In this document: piece after piece, positions 1 through 9,313 of the stretch
How the letters are laid out: each line of letters opens with the position of its first letter
Position numbering within the stretch: the first letter of the stretch is position 1
Origin: Erysipelotrichaceae bacterium
GTDB taxonomy: Bacteria; Bacillota_I; Bacilli_A; Erysipelotrichales; Coprobacillaceae
Length of the DNA stretch: 64,000 nucleotides
Direction of reading: 5' to 3'
Assembly (NCBI GenBank): GCA_018365815.1
Contig: JAGZJH010000002.1
Span: forward strand, 1 to 64,000
The notes under the pieces: model-generated
The model's input: only the letters and a program-made list of their open reading frames with translations
What the model was told of the DNA's origin: nothing
The model's database searches: none
Program-made: the position numbers and the translations under genes

Positions 1-135
1 CGTGGTAAATTCGTGGTAAAATGAGTGTTTTTCTATACCTCAAAGTGCTTGAAAGTATAGTGTTTATGCGGATAATTGAAAATTAGATATAAAATTTGTG
101 ATAAATATGCTATATTTTTTTAAGAAGATGATTAA

Positions 136-1134
136 ATGAAAGAAATTAGAAATAAAATTAACCACTTAATTCCTGAAAGATCTATCAATATCGTATTTTA
201 CATTGTTTTAAGTGCAGTGATATTCTCAACTGGTCTACTCATATTTTTTGATTTAAACAAACCCACCTCAACTCTATTTGATCCTTATCAATCCACTAAT
301 TACTCTTACCTTAATATAGATACAATGAGTGATGTCATGATGACCAGAGGGATAGAGGAATTCTATTTAGTTCACGATGGTGAAAATTTTTTTTTAATCC
401 AAAACTACTCTGAACCAAGTGAACAAATGCTCGCTTGTTTAGAATATAGTTATGGTCATTTAGATGAACCAGTTGATTTTCAAGTTAAAGGTATGCCTAT
501 GACTATCAGTGAAGATATGTATGAAATAGTTGCCCAAGCTTTTAATGAATGATTTGAAACAGACATCTATGATGCGATTAATATTTCAGATTTTATCGGA
601 TTTAACTATCTCGATTTAAATGCTAGTCCCTATGGAGATATTTACGATACAATATTAGTCATCGATGCTTTAAGTCTAATTCCATTATTTATAGCCTTTG
701 GTTTAGCTAAACTTTGGACTTACCTCAAAACAAAAAATAAAATTGTTAATACACTAGTTTTAAATAACTCACAAGACTTCTTAGAAGAACTAAATAATCC
801 GGTAGCCATTTATCCAAAAGCACGTTTATTAATTTTAAAGAATTATATTATCGGTAATGGAGCAAGATGTCATATTGTAAGTAACAATGATATTATTTGG
901 ACTTATGTTCGCAAGCGAAAAGCATTCTTTGTCATCACAATGGAAGTAAGTTTAATCGTCATGACCAAAGATTTTAAAAAACATACTTTAATGTCAGTAC
1001 TTCCAAGCCAAGAGGTCTACAACGCTGTTAATGAAAGTTATCACTATATGAGTTCAAATAATCCTAATATTTTACTAGGATACACCAAAGAGCATATAAA
1101 AGAAATTTCTATGAGAAAGAAGTCTTTAAAATAG
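136..1134 (+). pseudogene. Two-TM membrane protein gene interrupted by an in-frame TGA
   Basis: One reading frame runs from the ATG at 136 to the TAG at 1134 and is broken only by a TGA at 550-552 (codon 139). Both halves are clearly coding: the first has a hydrophobic helix at about residues 19-37, the second a helix at about 173-194 followed by a soluble tail with basic patches (YVRKRK). Without the stop it would be a protein of 332 residues. I do not recognise the family. The context around the stop (NE-stop-FETD) would fit a TGG (Trp) or CGA (Arg) codon mutated by one base. As written, the product is a 138-residue single-TM fragment. It stands alone and ends in a terminator hairpin. Bases 1-135 hold no gene I can support. 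Confidence 0.6.
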
Positions 1135-1146
1135 GCTTCTTTTTTT
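1117..1146 (+). terminator. Intrinsic terminator after the first gene
   Basis: AAGAAG (1117-1122) pairs with CTTCTT (1136-1141), followed by a T run to 1146. The stem starts inside the last codons of the upstream frame. Confidence 0.55.
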
Positions 1147-1182
1147 GTATAATAAAAATTAAGAATAAAGGAGAGATGTGTG

Positions 1183-2493
1183 ATGAAAATACCTAAGTTA
1201 ATCATATTAGATATGGATGGATTAATGTTTGATAGTGAATCAATTAGTAAACATTTTTATTTGCAAGTCGCTTTAGAACATGGTTATGTCGTACCAGAGG
1301 AATTATATAATTCAATGCTTGGAGGGAACAAAGAAAGAAACAAATCTATTTTAATTAACCATTTTGGTGAAAGTTATCCCTATAAACAAATTAGTGAGGA
1401 AACGGGAAAACTTTGCTTAGATTATTATAATCATCATGGAATAGGCATCAAAAAAGGACTAATTGAATTACTTGAATATGCCAAAATGAAACATATTTAT
1501 GTTGCAGTAGCATCCTCTTCAAATAAAGATGTCATAGAACGTAATTTGAAAATGGCTAATGTGAATCATTATATTGATTATGTCATTAGCGGGGATCAAG
1601 TTGAACATAGTAAACCTCACCCTGAAATATTTTTAAACGCTTGTGTTTATTTTGGAATACTTCCACAAGAAGCAATTGTTTTAGAAGATTCAAAAAACGG
1701 TATTCTTGCAGCTCGTAATGCTAATATTCCTGTTATTTGTGTACCGGATCTAATTTACCATTCTCGTGACATTTTTAATTTAACTTATGCAACAGTTCCA
1801 TCCTTAGATTGTGTGATTGATTTAATTGAAAAACAGGTGAAATTGGCTATCTTTGATATGGATGGTTTAATGTTTGATACAGAAAGACAATGTATTCAAC
1901 CTTTAATTAAAGCTAATCGTGATTTTGGTTATGAAATGAGTGAAGAAATTGCTTATCAATTAATCGGAACAAGTGGAGCAAATGCTAAAGAAATTTTATT
2001 AAATCATTTTGGAAAAGATTATCCTTACCAACAAATTGATGAAGAATTTGAACAATTATTATTAAATACAATTAAAACAGAAGGATTGTCTATTAAAGAA
2101 GGATTAATTAAACTCCTCAATCATTTACAAGATTTAAATATTAAATGTGTGGTTGCTTCTTCTTCTCATACAGATTTAATCCGCACTTATTTAAACTTAT
2201 CTAATATAACACAATATTTTGATAAAATTATTGGTGGAGATCAAGTTGCTTTTACAAAACCTAATCCCGATTTATTTATCAAAGCTTGCGAAGTATGCCA
2301 TGTTAAACAAGAAGATGCGATTGTGTTTGAAGATTCTAAAAATGGTATTTTAGCGGCAAATGAAGCACATATTCCAGTTATTTGTATTCCTGATATTATT
2401 ATGCATGATCAATCAATTTTAAATAAAACATTAGCATTTATGCCAAGTTTATCACGAGTGCATTTAAACAGTAAAAATGGAGGGAAACAATGA
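1183..2493 (+). CDS. Tandem (fused) HAD-family phosphatase / beta-phosphoglucomutase-like protein
   Basis: Cytoplasmic HAD-superfamily hydrolase made of two complete HAD domains in one chain, about residues 1-220 and 221-436. Each half carries motif I (DMDGLMFDSE; DMDGLMFDTE), motif II (VASSS), the motif III lysine (SKPHPE; TKPNPD) and motif IV (EDSKNG). A normal family member is about 215-230 residues, so this is an internal duplication and fusion; the halves are clearly similar all along. Substrates are likely small sugar phosphates or nucleotides, which is family inference. The ATG at 1183 is preferred; a GTG at 1180 is equally close to the AAAGGAGAG site. A TATAAT box lies at 1148-1153. 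The stop overlaps the next gene's start (ATGA), so the two are cotranscribed. Confidence 0.85.
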   Translation: MKIPKLIILDMDGLMFDSESISKHFYLQVALEHGYVVPEELYNSMLGGNKERNKSILINHFGESYPYKQISEETGKLCLDYYNHHGIGIKKGLIELLEYAKMKHIYVAVASSSNKDVIERNLKMANVNHYIDYVISGDQVEHSKPHPEIFLNACVYFGILPQEAIVLEDSKNGILAARNANIPVICVPDLIYHSRDIFNLTYATVPSLDCVIDLIEKQVKLAIFDMDGLMFDTERQCIQPLIKANRDFGYEMSEEIAYQLIGTSGANAKEILLNHFGKDYPYQQIDEEFEQLLLNTIKTEGLSIKEGLIKLLNHLQDLNIKCVVASSSHTDLIRTYLNLSNITQYFDKIIGGDQVAFTKPNPDLFIKACEVCHVKQEDAIVFEDSKNGILAANEAHIPVICIPDIIMHDQSILNKTLAFMPSLSRVHLNSKNGGKQ

Positions 2494-3470
2494 AAAATAT
2501 AATGATTGTTGCAACCGGTGGAACGATTGCAGGTGTGGGTGATAGTGGCAAAAGCGCAACTTATCAAGCAGGTGAAATTAATATTGAAAATATTATCCAA
2601 TCTATACCAGTTTTGAGTAGTTTGGCTAATTTAAAAGCAACACAATTTTTAAATATAGATAGCAATGAAATGAATAATGAATATTGGGTAAGTTTAAATC
2701 ATTATATTAATGAATTAGTGTTAGATGATAACATTGATGGAATTGTAGTGACACATGGAACCGATACATTAGAAGAAACGGCATATTTTTTAAACTTAAC
2801 TTTAAAAACGTATAAACCTGTTGTTTTCACTGGCGCAATGCGACCTGCTACATCTACTTCTGCTGATGGACCGATGAATTTATATCAAGCAGTTGCTTTA
2901 GCTTGTAGTCAAGATGCCATGGGACATGGTGTAATGGCAGTTTTTTCAGATACCATTTATTCAGGACGTGACATTCAAAAAGAAAACAATTTTAAAACTG
3001 ATGCTTTTTATTCTAAAGACTTTGGGTGTTTAGGATATATGCGTGATGATCAAGCCTACTTTTTTACACGCTCTTATAAAAAACATACTTTACAATCAAT
3101 TTTTAGCGCAAAACCATTAGAAACTTTACCTGAGGTAGGAATTGCCTATTATCATGTTGGTGCTTCAATAAAAGTATTAGAGAGTCTTGCGACTTATTGT
3201 AAAGGAATTATAATTGTAGGAAGCGGGAGTGGAAATTATTCGAAAAATTGGCTTTTAAAAATAGAAGAATTATCTCAAAAAGGGATTATCTTTGTCCGTT
3301 CAAGTCGAGTGACTAACGGTATTGTTTTTGATAGTGATGTTTTTGATCCTAAGCAAGTCACAATTCCAAGTAATACATTATCTCCTCAAAAAGCACGTGT
3401 ATTGTTAATGCTTTGTTTAACTCAAACGACAGATTTTAAAAAAATTCGACAATTATTTAGCGAATATTAA
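2490..3470 (+). CDS. ansB: L-asparaginase, type II-like but without signal peptide
   Basis: Hydrolyses L-asparagine to aspartate and ammonia. Signature 1 (ATGGTIAG, about residues 8-15) holds the nucleophilic Thr, a Tyr follows in ATYQAG, and signature 2 (THGTDTLEETAYFL) holds the second Thr-Asp pair; GAMRP and SADGP are also present. The order and length (326 residues) resemble E. coli AnsB more than the short type I enzymes. There is no N-terminal hydrophobic segment, so it should be cytoplasmic. Oddity: aligned by eye to AnsB between GRD and GxLGY (same spacing), the catalytic Lys162 position is Tyr174 here (FYSKDFG), with a Lys two residues later. Translationally coupled to the HAD gene by a 4-base overlap. 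Confidence 0.88.
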   Translation: MKNIMIVATGGTIAGVGDSGKSATYQAGEINIENIIQSIPVLSSLANLKATQFLNIDSNEMNNEYWVSLNHYINELVLDDNIDGIVVTHGTDTLEETAYFLNLTLKTYKPVVFTGAMRPATSTSADGPMNLYQAVALACSQDAMGHGVMAVFSDTIYSGRDIQKENNFKTDAFYSKDFGCLGYMRDDQAYFFTRSYKKHTLQSIFSAKPLETLPEVGIAYYHVGASIKVLESLATYCKGIIIVGSGSGNYSKNWLLKIEELSQKGIIFVRSSRVTNGIVFDSDVFDPKQVTIPSNTLSPQKARVLLMLCLTQTTDFKKIRQLFSEY

Positions 3471-3498
3471 AATAATACTTTTTTGAATATTATAATTT

Positions 3499-3549
3499 TG
3501 GTATAATAGTGTTAATATTATGGGTAAAAAATTTAACGTAATATTAACA
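3499..3549 (+). promoter_or_regulatory. Extended -10 promoter and PHO-box-like direct repeats before the two-component operon
   Basis: TGGTATAAT at 3499-3507 is an extended -10 box without a good -35. Downstream, TTAACG (3533-3538) and TTAACA (3544-3549) repeat with an 11-base period, and TTAATA at 3511 is in the same phase. PhoP of Bacillus binds TT(A/T/C)ACA repeats of this period, so autoregulation is possible. The repeats lie after the predicted start site, which is unusual. Confidence 0.4.
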
Positions 3550-3607
3550 GTAAAAGTCTTTGCATTGTTGTATTTTTTTGATTTAATATTAATTGAGGTA
3601 GATAAAT

Positions 3608-4312
3608 ATGGAAAAACTAATTTATATTATAGAAGATGATGACAACATTCGAGATTTAATTAAGATTGCATTAAATAGTTATAACTTTATTGTAAAAGAC
3701 TTTAATAATGCAGAAGAAGCTTTAAAACACGTTGAAGAAGATATGCCACAAGTGGCAGTGTTTGATTTAATGTTACCTGGAATGGATGGAATCAGTGCTG
3801 TAAAAGCAATTCGTTCAAAAGCGAAAGTGAGTGATTTACCTGTTTTAATTTTAACTGCACGAGATAGTGAAGTAGATAAAATTACAGGGCTAGAAGTTGG
3901 GGCAGATGATTATATGACTAAGCCATTTTCGGTATTAGAATTATGTGCTCGTGTAAAAGCCTTAATCAGGCGCAGTAAGATGAAATCTGATGATTCTAAA
4001 ATTGTATCAATGGGTAAAATTTCAATTAATCAAGAAACACGTGATGTGTATCGTGATGGAGAATTAATTGAACTGACTTATAAAGAATATGAATTATTAC
4101 TTTTACTGATGATTAATCATAATCAAGTTTTAGAACGAGAAGAATTACTTAATAAAATTTGGGGTTATGGTGGTAGTGAAGATACACGTACTATTGATGT
4201 ACACATTCGTCATTTACGTGAAAAATTGGGTCACTTAGGTGATTATATAAAAACAGTAAGAGGCGTAGGTTATCGTTTTATAGGACCAACTGATGAAAAA
4301 GACAATATTTAG
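3608..4312 (+). CDS. phoP: OmpR/PhoB-type response regulator, PhoP-like
   Basis: DNA-binding response regulator of 234 residues. The receiver domain (about 1-120) has the acidic pair EDDD, phospho-acceptor Asp53 (VFDLMLPGMDG), Thr (LTAR) and Lys (MTKPFS). The winged-helix domain (about 130-228) carries the family's DTRTIDVHIRHLREK and VRGVGYRF segments. It is followed with a 20-base overlap by a histidine kinase and then by a phosphate cotransporter, so a phosphate-starvation role (PhoP of the PhoPR pair) is the best reading. That function rests on context; sequence alone gives only the OmpR class. The ATG follows a GAGG site. Confidence 0.85.
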   Translation: MEKLIYIIEDDDNIRDLIKIALNSYNFIVKDFNNAEEALKHVEEDMPQVAVFDLMLPGMDGISAVKAIRSKAKVSDLPVLILTARDSEVDKITGLEVGADDYMTKPFSVLELCARVKALIRRSKMKSDDSKIVSMGKISINQETRDVYRDGELIELTYKEYELLLLLMINHNQVLEREELLNKIWGYGGSEDTRTIDVHIRHLREKLGHLGDYIKTVRGVGYRFIGPTDEKDNI

Positions 4313-6002
4313 ATATGTCAATTTAATTATCGTCGTCGCATTATTTTTATGTTGTGTGGTTTCAAGTTATGTATTTTCAAAAGCCGCTTTTAACAACAAT
4401 GTTAAAAGTATGCTGTATAGTTTACATTTAGTAGATTATGCAATAGATTATCACCAAGATTTAAAAACACAAATTGCGATTATTAATGATCGAACATTAG
4501 GAAACGATAGTAGAATTACAATGATTGATTTAGAGGGAAATGTGGTTGCAGATTCTGCTGTAAATGAAATAGAAGAAAACCATGCTGATCGTCAAGAAAT
4601 TCAAGATACTTTAAAAAATGGAGTAGGACATGAAGTTCGTTATTCAAGCACAATGAAAACAAATATGTTATACGTTGCATTTTTAAGCGATCAAGGTTAT
4701 ATTTTAAGACTAGCTGTGCCTTTTAATGGTGCATGGGATTATGTGAAACTCTCTTTACCGGCAATTACCTTAGGAATTGTCATTTCATTATCATTATCAC
4801 TTATTTTTTCTAAGTTAATGGCTAAAAAAATCAGTGAACCGTTGGAAAATATTTCCCATCAATTATTGAGTATGAAGGTACATAAACCGCAATTTGAAAA
4901 AGATATTTATGAATATGATGAGTTAAATGATATTGCAATGGTAACTGATAAACTTGCAAATCGAATTAATCAAACTGAGGCATCATTAAAAAGACAAAAA
5001 AATAAAATACATTATATTTTAGACTTCATGCAAGAGGGTATGATGATTATTGATGAAAAATATCATGTTTTATTAATTAATCAAGCAATGAATCATATTT
5101 TTAATTGTCAAGATATTGAAAAAGGAAGCTTAATTGAATGCTATATCAATGATCAAGCAATTGTAGATTTAATCAAAAGTAAAAATGAAATTGAAGCATT
5201 TTCGTTTAATGAACGCCATTACTCATTACACAAAGCTAAAATTGATAGCGGTGTATATAAAAATGGGACTATTTTATTATTTTTAGATGATACTGAACAA
5301 GTTCAGGCAATGAGAATGAAACAACAATTTTTTGCCAATGCTTCTCATGAACTTAAAACACCACTTACTTCTATTCAAGGATATACAGAATTATTAAATC
5401 AAAACTTAATAGTAGACGAAAAACAAAAACAGCAGTTTTTAGATAGAATTTTGAAAGAAACAAGAAATATGACGAAACTAATTACAGATATTTTGACAAT
5501 TTCTAAATTAGAAAGTCAGCAAAATTCGGTTAATTTTGAACCGATTCATTTAAAACTTATGATCGAAGATATTTTTCATACATTGACACCATTAGCCAAT
5601 GACAAAAAAATTAGTCTTATTAACCATAGTGAAGATATTGATTTTTATGGTGATTTAGAACAAATTAATCAATTATTGATGAATTTATTATCTAATTCCA
5701 TTAAATATGGGAAAACTGGAGGTTGGGTGAGTTTAAAAATTACACCTCGTCATTCAGGAATTAATATTATTGTTGAGGATAATGGAATCGGGATTGCTAG
5801 TGATGATTTAGCCCATGTCACAGAAAGATTTTATCGTTGTGATAAGGGACGTACTAAAAAAGTTGAAGGAACTGGATTAGGACTTGCAATCGTTAAACAT
5901 ATTACACAAATGTATGATGGATATTTAAGAATTGAAAGTGAATTAGGAGAAGGAACAAAAGTAACAATATACTTAAAAAATAAAAAGAAGGATGTGGCAT
6001 AG
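4293..6002 (+). CDS. phoR: Sensor histidine kinase, PhoR-like
   Basis: Membrane sensor kinase of 569 residues. TM1 is at about 8-29, an extracytoplasmic sensor region at 30-150, TM2 at about 152-175, then HAMP, a PAS-like region (about 235-335), HisKA with phospho-acceptor His352 (ASHELKTPLTSIQGY) and HATPase with N box (NLLSNSIKYG), G1 (DNGIGI), F box (RFYRCDKGR) and G2 (GTGLGLAIVKH). The TM-sensor-TM-HAMP-PAS-HisKA architecture is that of PhoR/WalK-type kinases. It overlaps the regulator gene by 20 bases and is followed directly by the cotransporter, so all three are likely cotranscribed. Confidence 0.87.
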   Translation: MKKTIFRYVNLIIVVALFLCCVVSSYVFSKAAFNNNVKSMLYSLHLVDYAIDYHQDLKTQIAIINDRTLGNDSRITMIDLEGNVVADSAVNEIEENHADRQEIQDTLKNGVGHEVRYSSTMKTNMLYVAFLSDQGYILRLAVPFNGAWDYVKLSLPAITLGIVISLSLSLIFSKLMAKKISEPLENISHQLLSMKVHKPQFEKDIYEYDELNDIAMVTDKLANRINQTEASLKRQKNKIHYILDFMQEGMMIIDEKYHVLLINQAMNHIFNCQDIEKGSLIECYINDQAIVDLIKSKNEIEAFSFNERHYSLHKAKIDSGVYKNGTILLFLDDTEQVQAMRMKQQFFANASHELKTPLTSIQGYTELLNQNLIVDEKQKQQFLDRILKETRNMTKLITDILTISKLESQQNSVNFEPIHLKLMIEDIFHTLTPLANDKKISLINHSEDIDFYGDLEQINQLLMNLLSNSIKYGKTGGWVSLKITPRHSGINIIVEDNGIGIASDDLAHVTERFYRCDKGRTKKVEGTGLGLAIVKHITQMYDGYLRIESELGEGTKVTIYLKNKKKDVA

Positions 6003-7649
6003 GTGTCGGTAACTAGTATATTTACAATGTTGGGCGGACTAGGGTTATTCCTTTATGGAATGCATATGATGTCAGTAGGATTAGAAAACGTAGCAGGAAA
6101 TAGTTTGAAGAAAATTTTAGAAAAAATTACTTCAAATCGTTTTGTGGGAGTTTTAATTGGTGCAGGAATTACTGCAGTCATTCAATCTTCCTCTGCAACA
6201 ACAGTAATGGTAGTAGGTTTTGTAAACTCTGGGTTAATGAAACTTAACCAAGCTGTTTGGATTATTATGGGGGCAAATATCGGAACGACCATTACCGGTC
6301 AGTTAATTGCATTAAATGTTCAAGATTTAGCACCGATACTTATATTTGCCGGTGTATTTTGTATTCAGTTTATCAAAAATAAACGTATTCAATATATCGG
6401 TGAAATTGTCGCTGGATTAGGAATTTTATTTATCGGAATGGGATTTATGTCTGATGCAATGGTACCATTAAGAGATTATGAACCATTTGTAAATTTAATG
6501 ACTACTTTTAAAAATCCATTTTTAGGAATTATGGCAGGAGCAATTTTTACTGCGATTATTCAAAGTTCAAGTGCATCAATTGGAATTTTACAAGCATTAG
6601 CATTAAGTGGTGCAATTCAATTAGATAGTGCGATTTATGTATTATTCGGACAAAATATTGGAACTTGTATTACTGCTATAATCGCTTCATTTGGTGCAAG
6701 CCGTGGTGCAAAACGTGCAACAATTATTCACTTACTGTTTAACACAATTGGAACAGTAGTGTTTGTAACAATTTGTATGCTTTTCCCGTTTACAGATTTC
6801 ATCGTTGCATTGTCACCTAATTCAGTACAAAGCCAAATTGCAAATGTACATACTGTATTTAATATCTCTACTACATTATTATTACTCCCTTTTGGAAATC
6901 AATTATGTAAAATAGTAGAACATATTTTACCAGTTCAAGATGATGAAACAGATGAAATGCAAACTGTATATATTACCGAACAAGATAGTCCTAACTTTGT
7001 AGCAATTACACAAATGACTAAAGAAATCGGACGTATGTTTGACTTCGCACAAGAAAACATCACTTTAGCCATGAAAGGACTAACGCATACAACTGATAAA
7101 TATAATGATAAAATTTTACGTAATGAAAAATACATTGATTACTTAAATACTGAAATTACACGTTTTAATGCGAAAGTAACTTTAACTGATTCTAATGAAA
7201 ATGATTCATTATTAACAAATGCATTGTTTAAAATTACAAGTAGTGTTGAGCGTATTGGAGATCACGCGAAAAATTTAGCACAACATCTTGACGATACAAA
7301 AGCAAATAATTTAAAATACAGCGATCAAGCACAAACAGAATTGACAATACTACAACAAGTTTTATCAAGTTCAATTCAATATTTTGATGAAGCAGAGTTA
7401 ATTGATGAGTTGATTAATATTGATAAAATTGTAGAAAATGAAGAATTGGTTGATGAATTGATTGCAAGCTATCGTGAAAATCAAATTAAACGTTTGAAAA
7501 AAGGTGAAATTTCAGCCGAAGCTTGTGTAGTTTATAGTGAAATATTAACGGATATTGAAAGGGTGGCAGATCATATTTATAGCATTGCTAAGTTATGTTA
7601 TCAATATCGTATTCACTTAAAAGACGGAATAGGAGCTGGTAAGAATTAA
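6003..7649 (+). CDS. Na/Pi cotransporter family protein with C-terminal PhoU domain
   Basis: Sodium-dependent phosphate transporter of the NptA/PNaS family in the cytoplasmic membrane. The family's inverted-repeat QSSSA signatures are present twice (AVIQSSSATT at about 60 and AIIQSSSASI near 187). About eight hydrophobic helices fill residues 1-300, and a helical PhoU-like domain follows (about 340-540, with ITSSVERIGDHAKN and ILTDIERVADHIYS). The GTG start directly follows the kinase stop codon, with AAGGA 12 bases upstream. Together with the PhoPR-like pair it forms a phosphate sensing and uptake operon. Cotransport with Na+ is family knowledge, not visible here. Confidence 0.88.
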   Translation: MSVTSIFTMLGGLGLFLYGMHMMSVGLENVAGNSLKKILEKITSNRFVGVLIGAGITAVIQSSSATTVMVVGFVNSGLMKLNQAVWIIMGANIGTTITGQLIALNVQDLAPILIFAGVFCIQFIKNKRIQYIGEIVAGLGILFIGMGFMSDAMVPLRDYEPFVNLMTTFKNPFLGIMAGAIFTAIIQSSSASIGILQALALSGAIQLDSAIYVLFGQNIGTCITAIIASFGASRGAKRATIIHLLFNTIGTVVFVTICMLFPFTDFIVALSPNSVQSQIANVHTVFNISTTLLLLPFGNQLCKIVEHILPVQDDETDEMQTVYITEQDSPNFVAITQMTKEIGRMFDFAQENITLAMKGLTHTTDKYNDKILRNEKYIDYLNTEITRFNAKVTLTDSNENDSLLTNALFKITSSVERIGDHAKNLAQHLDDTKANNLKYSDQAQTELTILQQVLSSSIQYFDEAELIDELINIDKIVENEELVDELIASYRENQIKRLKKGEISAEACVVYSEILTDIERVADHIYSIAKLCYQYRIHLKDGIGAGKN

Positions 7650-7671
7650 ACTATCTGAGGATAGTTTTTTT
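7648..7671 (+). terminator. Terminator of the phoPR-like operon
   Basis: AAACTATC (7648-7655), loop TGAG, GATAGTTT (7660-7667) and T run. Confidence 0.85.
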
Positions 7672-7735
7672 CTTGCATTCTTGATTTAAAATGTATAAAA
7701 TTATTACTTGTAAATAATGGAAGGAGCATAATTAT

Positions 7736-8671
7736 ATGGGACATATATTATTAATGAAACCTGTTTTTAAAGAAATGATTTGGGGAGGTCATAAATTAAA
7801 AGATGTATTTAACTATGACATTCCTTCTTTACAAACCGGTGAGTGTTGGGCAATTTCAGCTCATAAAAATGGAGATTGCGAAATTTTAAACACAGAATTT
7901 AAGGGACAAACATTATCACAAGTATTTAAACAACATAAAGAATTATTTGGGGATATTAAAGATGAAGAATTTCCGTTACTTGTGAAAATTATTGATGCTA
8001 ATAGCAATTTAAGCGTACAAGTTCACCCTGATGATACTTACGCTAAAATGCATGAAAATTCATTAGGTAAAACAGAATGTTGGTATGTATTAGACTGTGA
8101 TAAAGATACACAAATGGTTATGGGACATCATGCAAAAACTAAAGAAGAATTAGTAAAATGTATTGAAAATGATGCATATGATGAGTTATTAAATCAATTT
8201 AAAATTGAACCTGGTGATTTCTATTACATTCCTTCTGGAACAATTCATGCCATCTGTGCAGGTTCACTTATTTATGAAGCACAACAATCTTCAGATATTA
8301 CTTATCGTGTTTATGATTATCATCGTAAAGACGCAAATGGTAATGAAAGACAACTTCATGTTAAAGAGTCAATTGAAACCACAACAGTACCTTACACTGC
8401 TTTAAATAAGGAAGATATTCAAGTAGAAACTACTGATACTTACACTAAAACAACTTATATCAAAGCTAAATATTTTACTTTAAATAAATATGAAATTAAA
8501 GGGGAAGCCACTTTAAATCATAATGAACCTTTTTCTTTAGTCAGCGTGATTAAAGGAAGTGGAAAAGTTAATGGTATGGAAGTTAATTTAGGAACACATT
8601 TTGTTGTTTGTCATGACGAAAAAGCAATTGAATTAAGCGGAGATATGACTTTAATGGTGACTACTTTGTAG
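7736..8671 (+). CDS. manA: Mannose-6-phosphate isomerase, class I (short form)
   Basis: Interconverts mannose-6-phosphate and fructose-6-phosphate in the cytoplasm. It is a zinc cupin enzyme of 311 residues, the short Bacillus-like type. Expected metal ligands are visible: SVQVHPDD (Gln, His), KTECWYVLD (Glu) and SGTIHAICAG (His). The N-terminal WGG and the YEAQQSSDITYRVYDY stretch are typical. The ATG has an AAGGAG site 7-8 bases upstream. It appears monocistronic, with a terminator over its stop codon. Confidence 0.93.
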   Translation: MGHILLMKPVFKEMIWGGHKLKDVFNYDIPSLQTGECWAISAHKNGDCEILNTEFKGQTLSQVFKQHKELFGDIKDEEFPLLVKIIDANSNLSVQVHPDDTYAKMHENSLGKTECWYVLDCDKDTQMVMGHHAKTKEELVKCIENDAYDELLNQFKIEPGDFYYIPSGTIHAICAGSLIYEAQQSSDITYRVYDYHRKDANGNERQLHVKESIETTTVPYTALNKEDIQVETTDTYTKTTYIKAKYFTLNKYEIKGEATLNHNEPFSLVSVIKGSGKVNGMEVNLGTHFVVCHDEKAIELSGDMTLMVTTL

Positions 8672-8680
8672 TCACTTTTT
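8657..8680 (+). terminator. Terminator over the manA stop codon
   Basis: GTGACTAC (8657-8664), loop TTT, GTAGTCAC (8668-8675), T5. The stop codon TAG is inside the stem. Confidence 0.85.
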
Positions 8681-8713
8681 ATATTGCTGATAAGTATGAT
8701 TAATATAAAGAAT

Positions 8714-8760
8714 CGCAAAAAATCCCCGCTTACCGGCTAGTACAGTAAAGAGGGGATAAC
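8714..8760 (-). terminator. GC-rich terminator for the minus-strand small membrane protein gene
   Basis: Read on the minus strand, ATCCCC (8757-8752) pairs with GGGGAT (8727-8722) around a partly paired 24-base loop, followed by T6 (from AAAAAA on the plus strand at 8717-8722). It sits about 70 bases downstream of the gene at 8826-9161 and is much richer in GC than its surroundings. Confidence 0.65.
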
Positions 8761-8825
8761 GCAGTTTAATCGTTGAGTTTATTTGATCATTGCTATTTTA
8801 AAATACTATATTTTTATTCATAAGA

Positions 8826-9161
8826 TTAATCTTTAATGTTATCTTGTGAAGTCATTTCATTAGATTGATCTTTAGTATCATCGCTTGGTGTATTTTCATT
8901 AATATCCTCTTTAGAAACTGAAACTACATTTAATATAGAAGCAATTCCAAATAATGCTAAAGCATAAAATAAATAAGATAAAGTATTTGCAATCATGTAA
9001 TTAATAATATTACTTAAATCACTTGTTAAAGAAAGATTACCTAAATCAATTAAAGATTTAGCATATATAAAAGATGAGATAAAAGTGAATATAAAAGCAG
9101 CCAACATTAAAAATGAGAAAATCAATAATATACGTTTAATTAATTTAATTTTTTTGTTCAT
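8826..9161 (-). CDS. Small two-TM membrane protein, unknown function
   Basis: Protein of 111 residues with two hydrophobic helices at about 9-31 and 50-78, a basic N-terminus and a hydrophilic, acidic C-terminal tail of about 30 residues rich in Asp, Glu, Ser and Thr. I recognise no family. An AAAGGA site precedes the ATG. It stands alone between convergent manA and the aldo/keto reductase remnant, with its own terminator. The tail probably lies on one face of the membrane as a flexible arm. Confidence 0.6.
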   Translation of the reverse strand: MNKKIKLIKRILLIFSFLMLAAFIFTFISSFIYAKSLIDLGNLSLTSDLSNIINYMIANTLSYLFYALALFGIASILNVVSVSKEDINENTPSDDTKDQSNEMTSQDNIKD

Positions 9162-9313
9162 AATAAAGTCCTTTCATTTTTTTAGTTAATGAGATGAGTA
9201 TATAATGTTGATGTGGGTAAAATGTGTGAAAGTTATGTGGATTTATTTTCAATATATGAAATATAAAAATATTATGCTAATTTATGGTTAAATAACTTCA
9301 GGAGGTTTTGGTA

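Noticed and set aside
1..40. Tandem CGTGGTAAA at 1-9 and 12-20
   Set aside because: Two short copies at the window edge are too little to call a repeat or the end of an upstream gene.
136..1134. UGA reassigned to tryptophan (code 4)
   Set aside because: TGG is used for Trp throughout, and about 50 long genes have no internal TGA; a code-4 genome would show many. Two isolated cases fit nonsense mutations better.
3560..3589. Second promoter TTGCAT-18-TAATAT close to the PhoP-like gene
   Set aside because: It would start transcription at or inside the ribosome binding site, so the extended -10 at 3499 is more likely.
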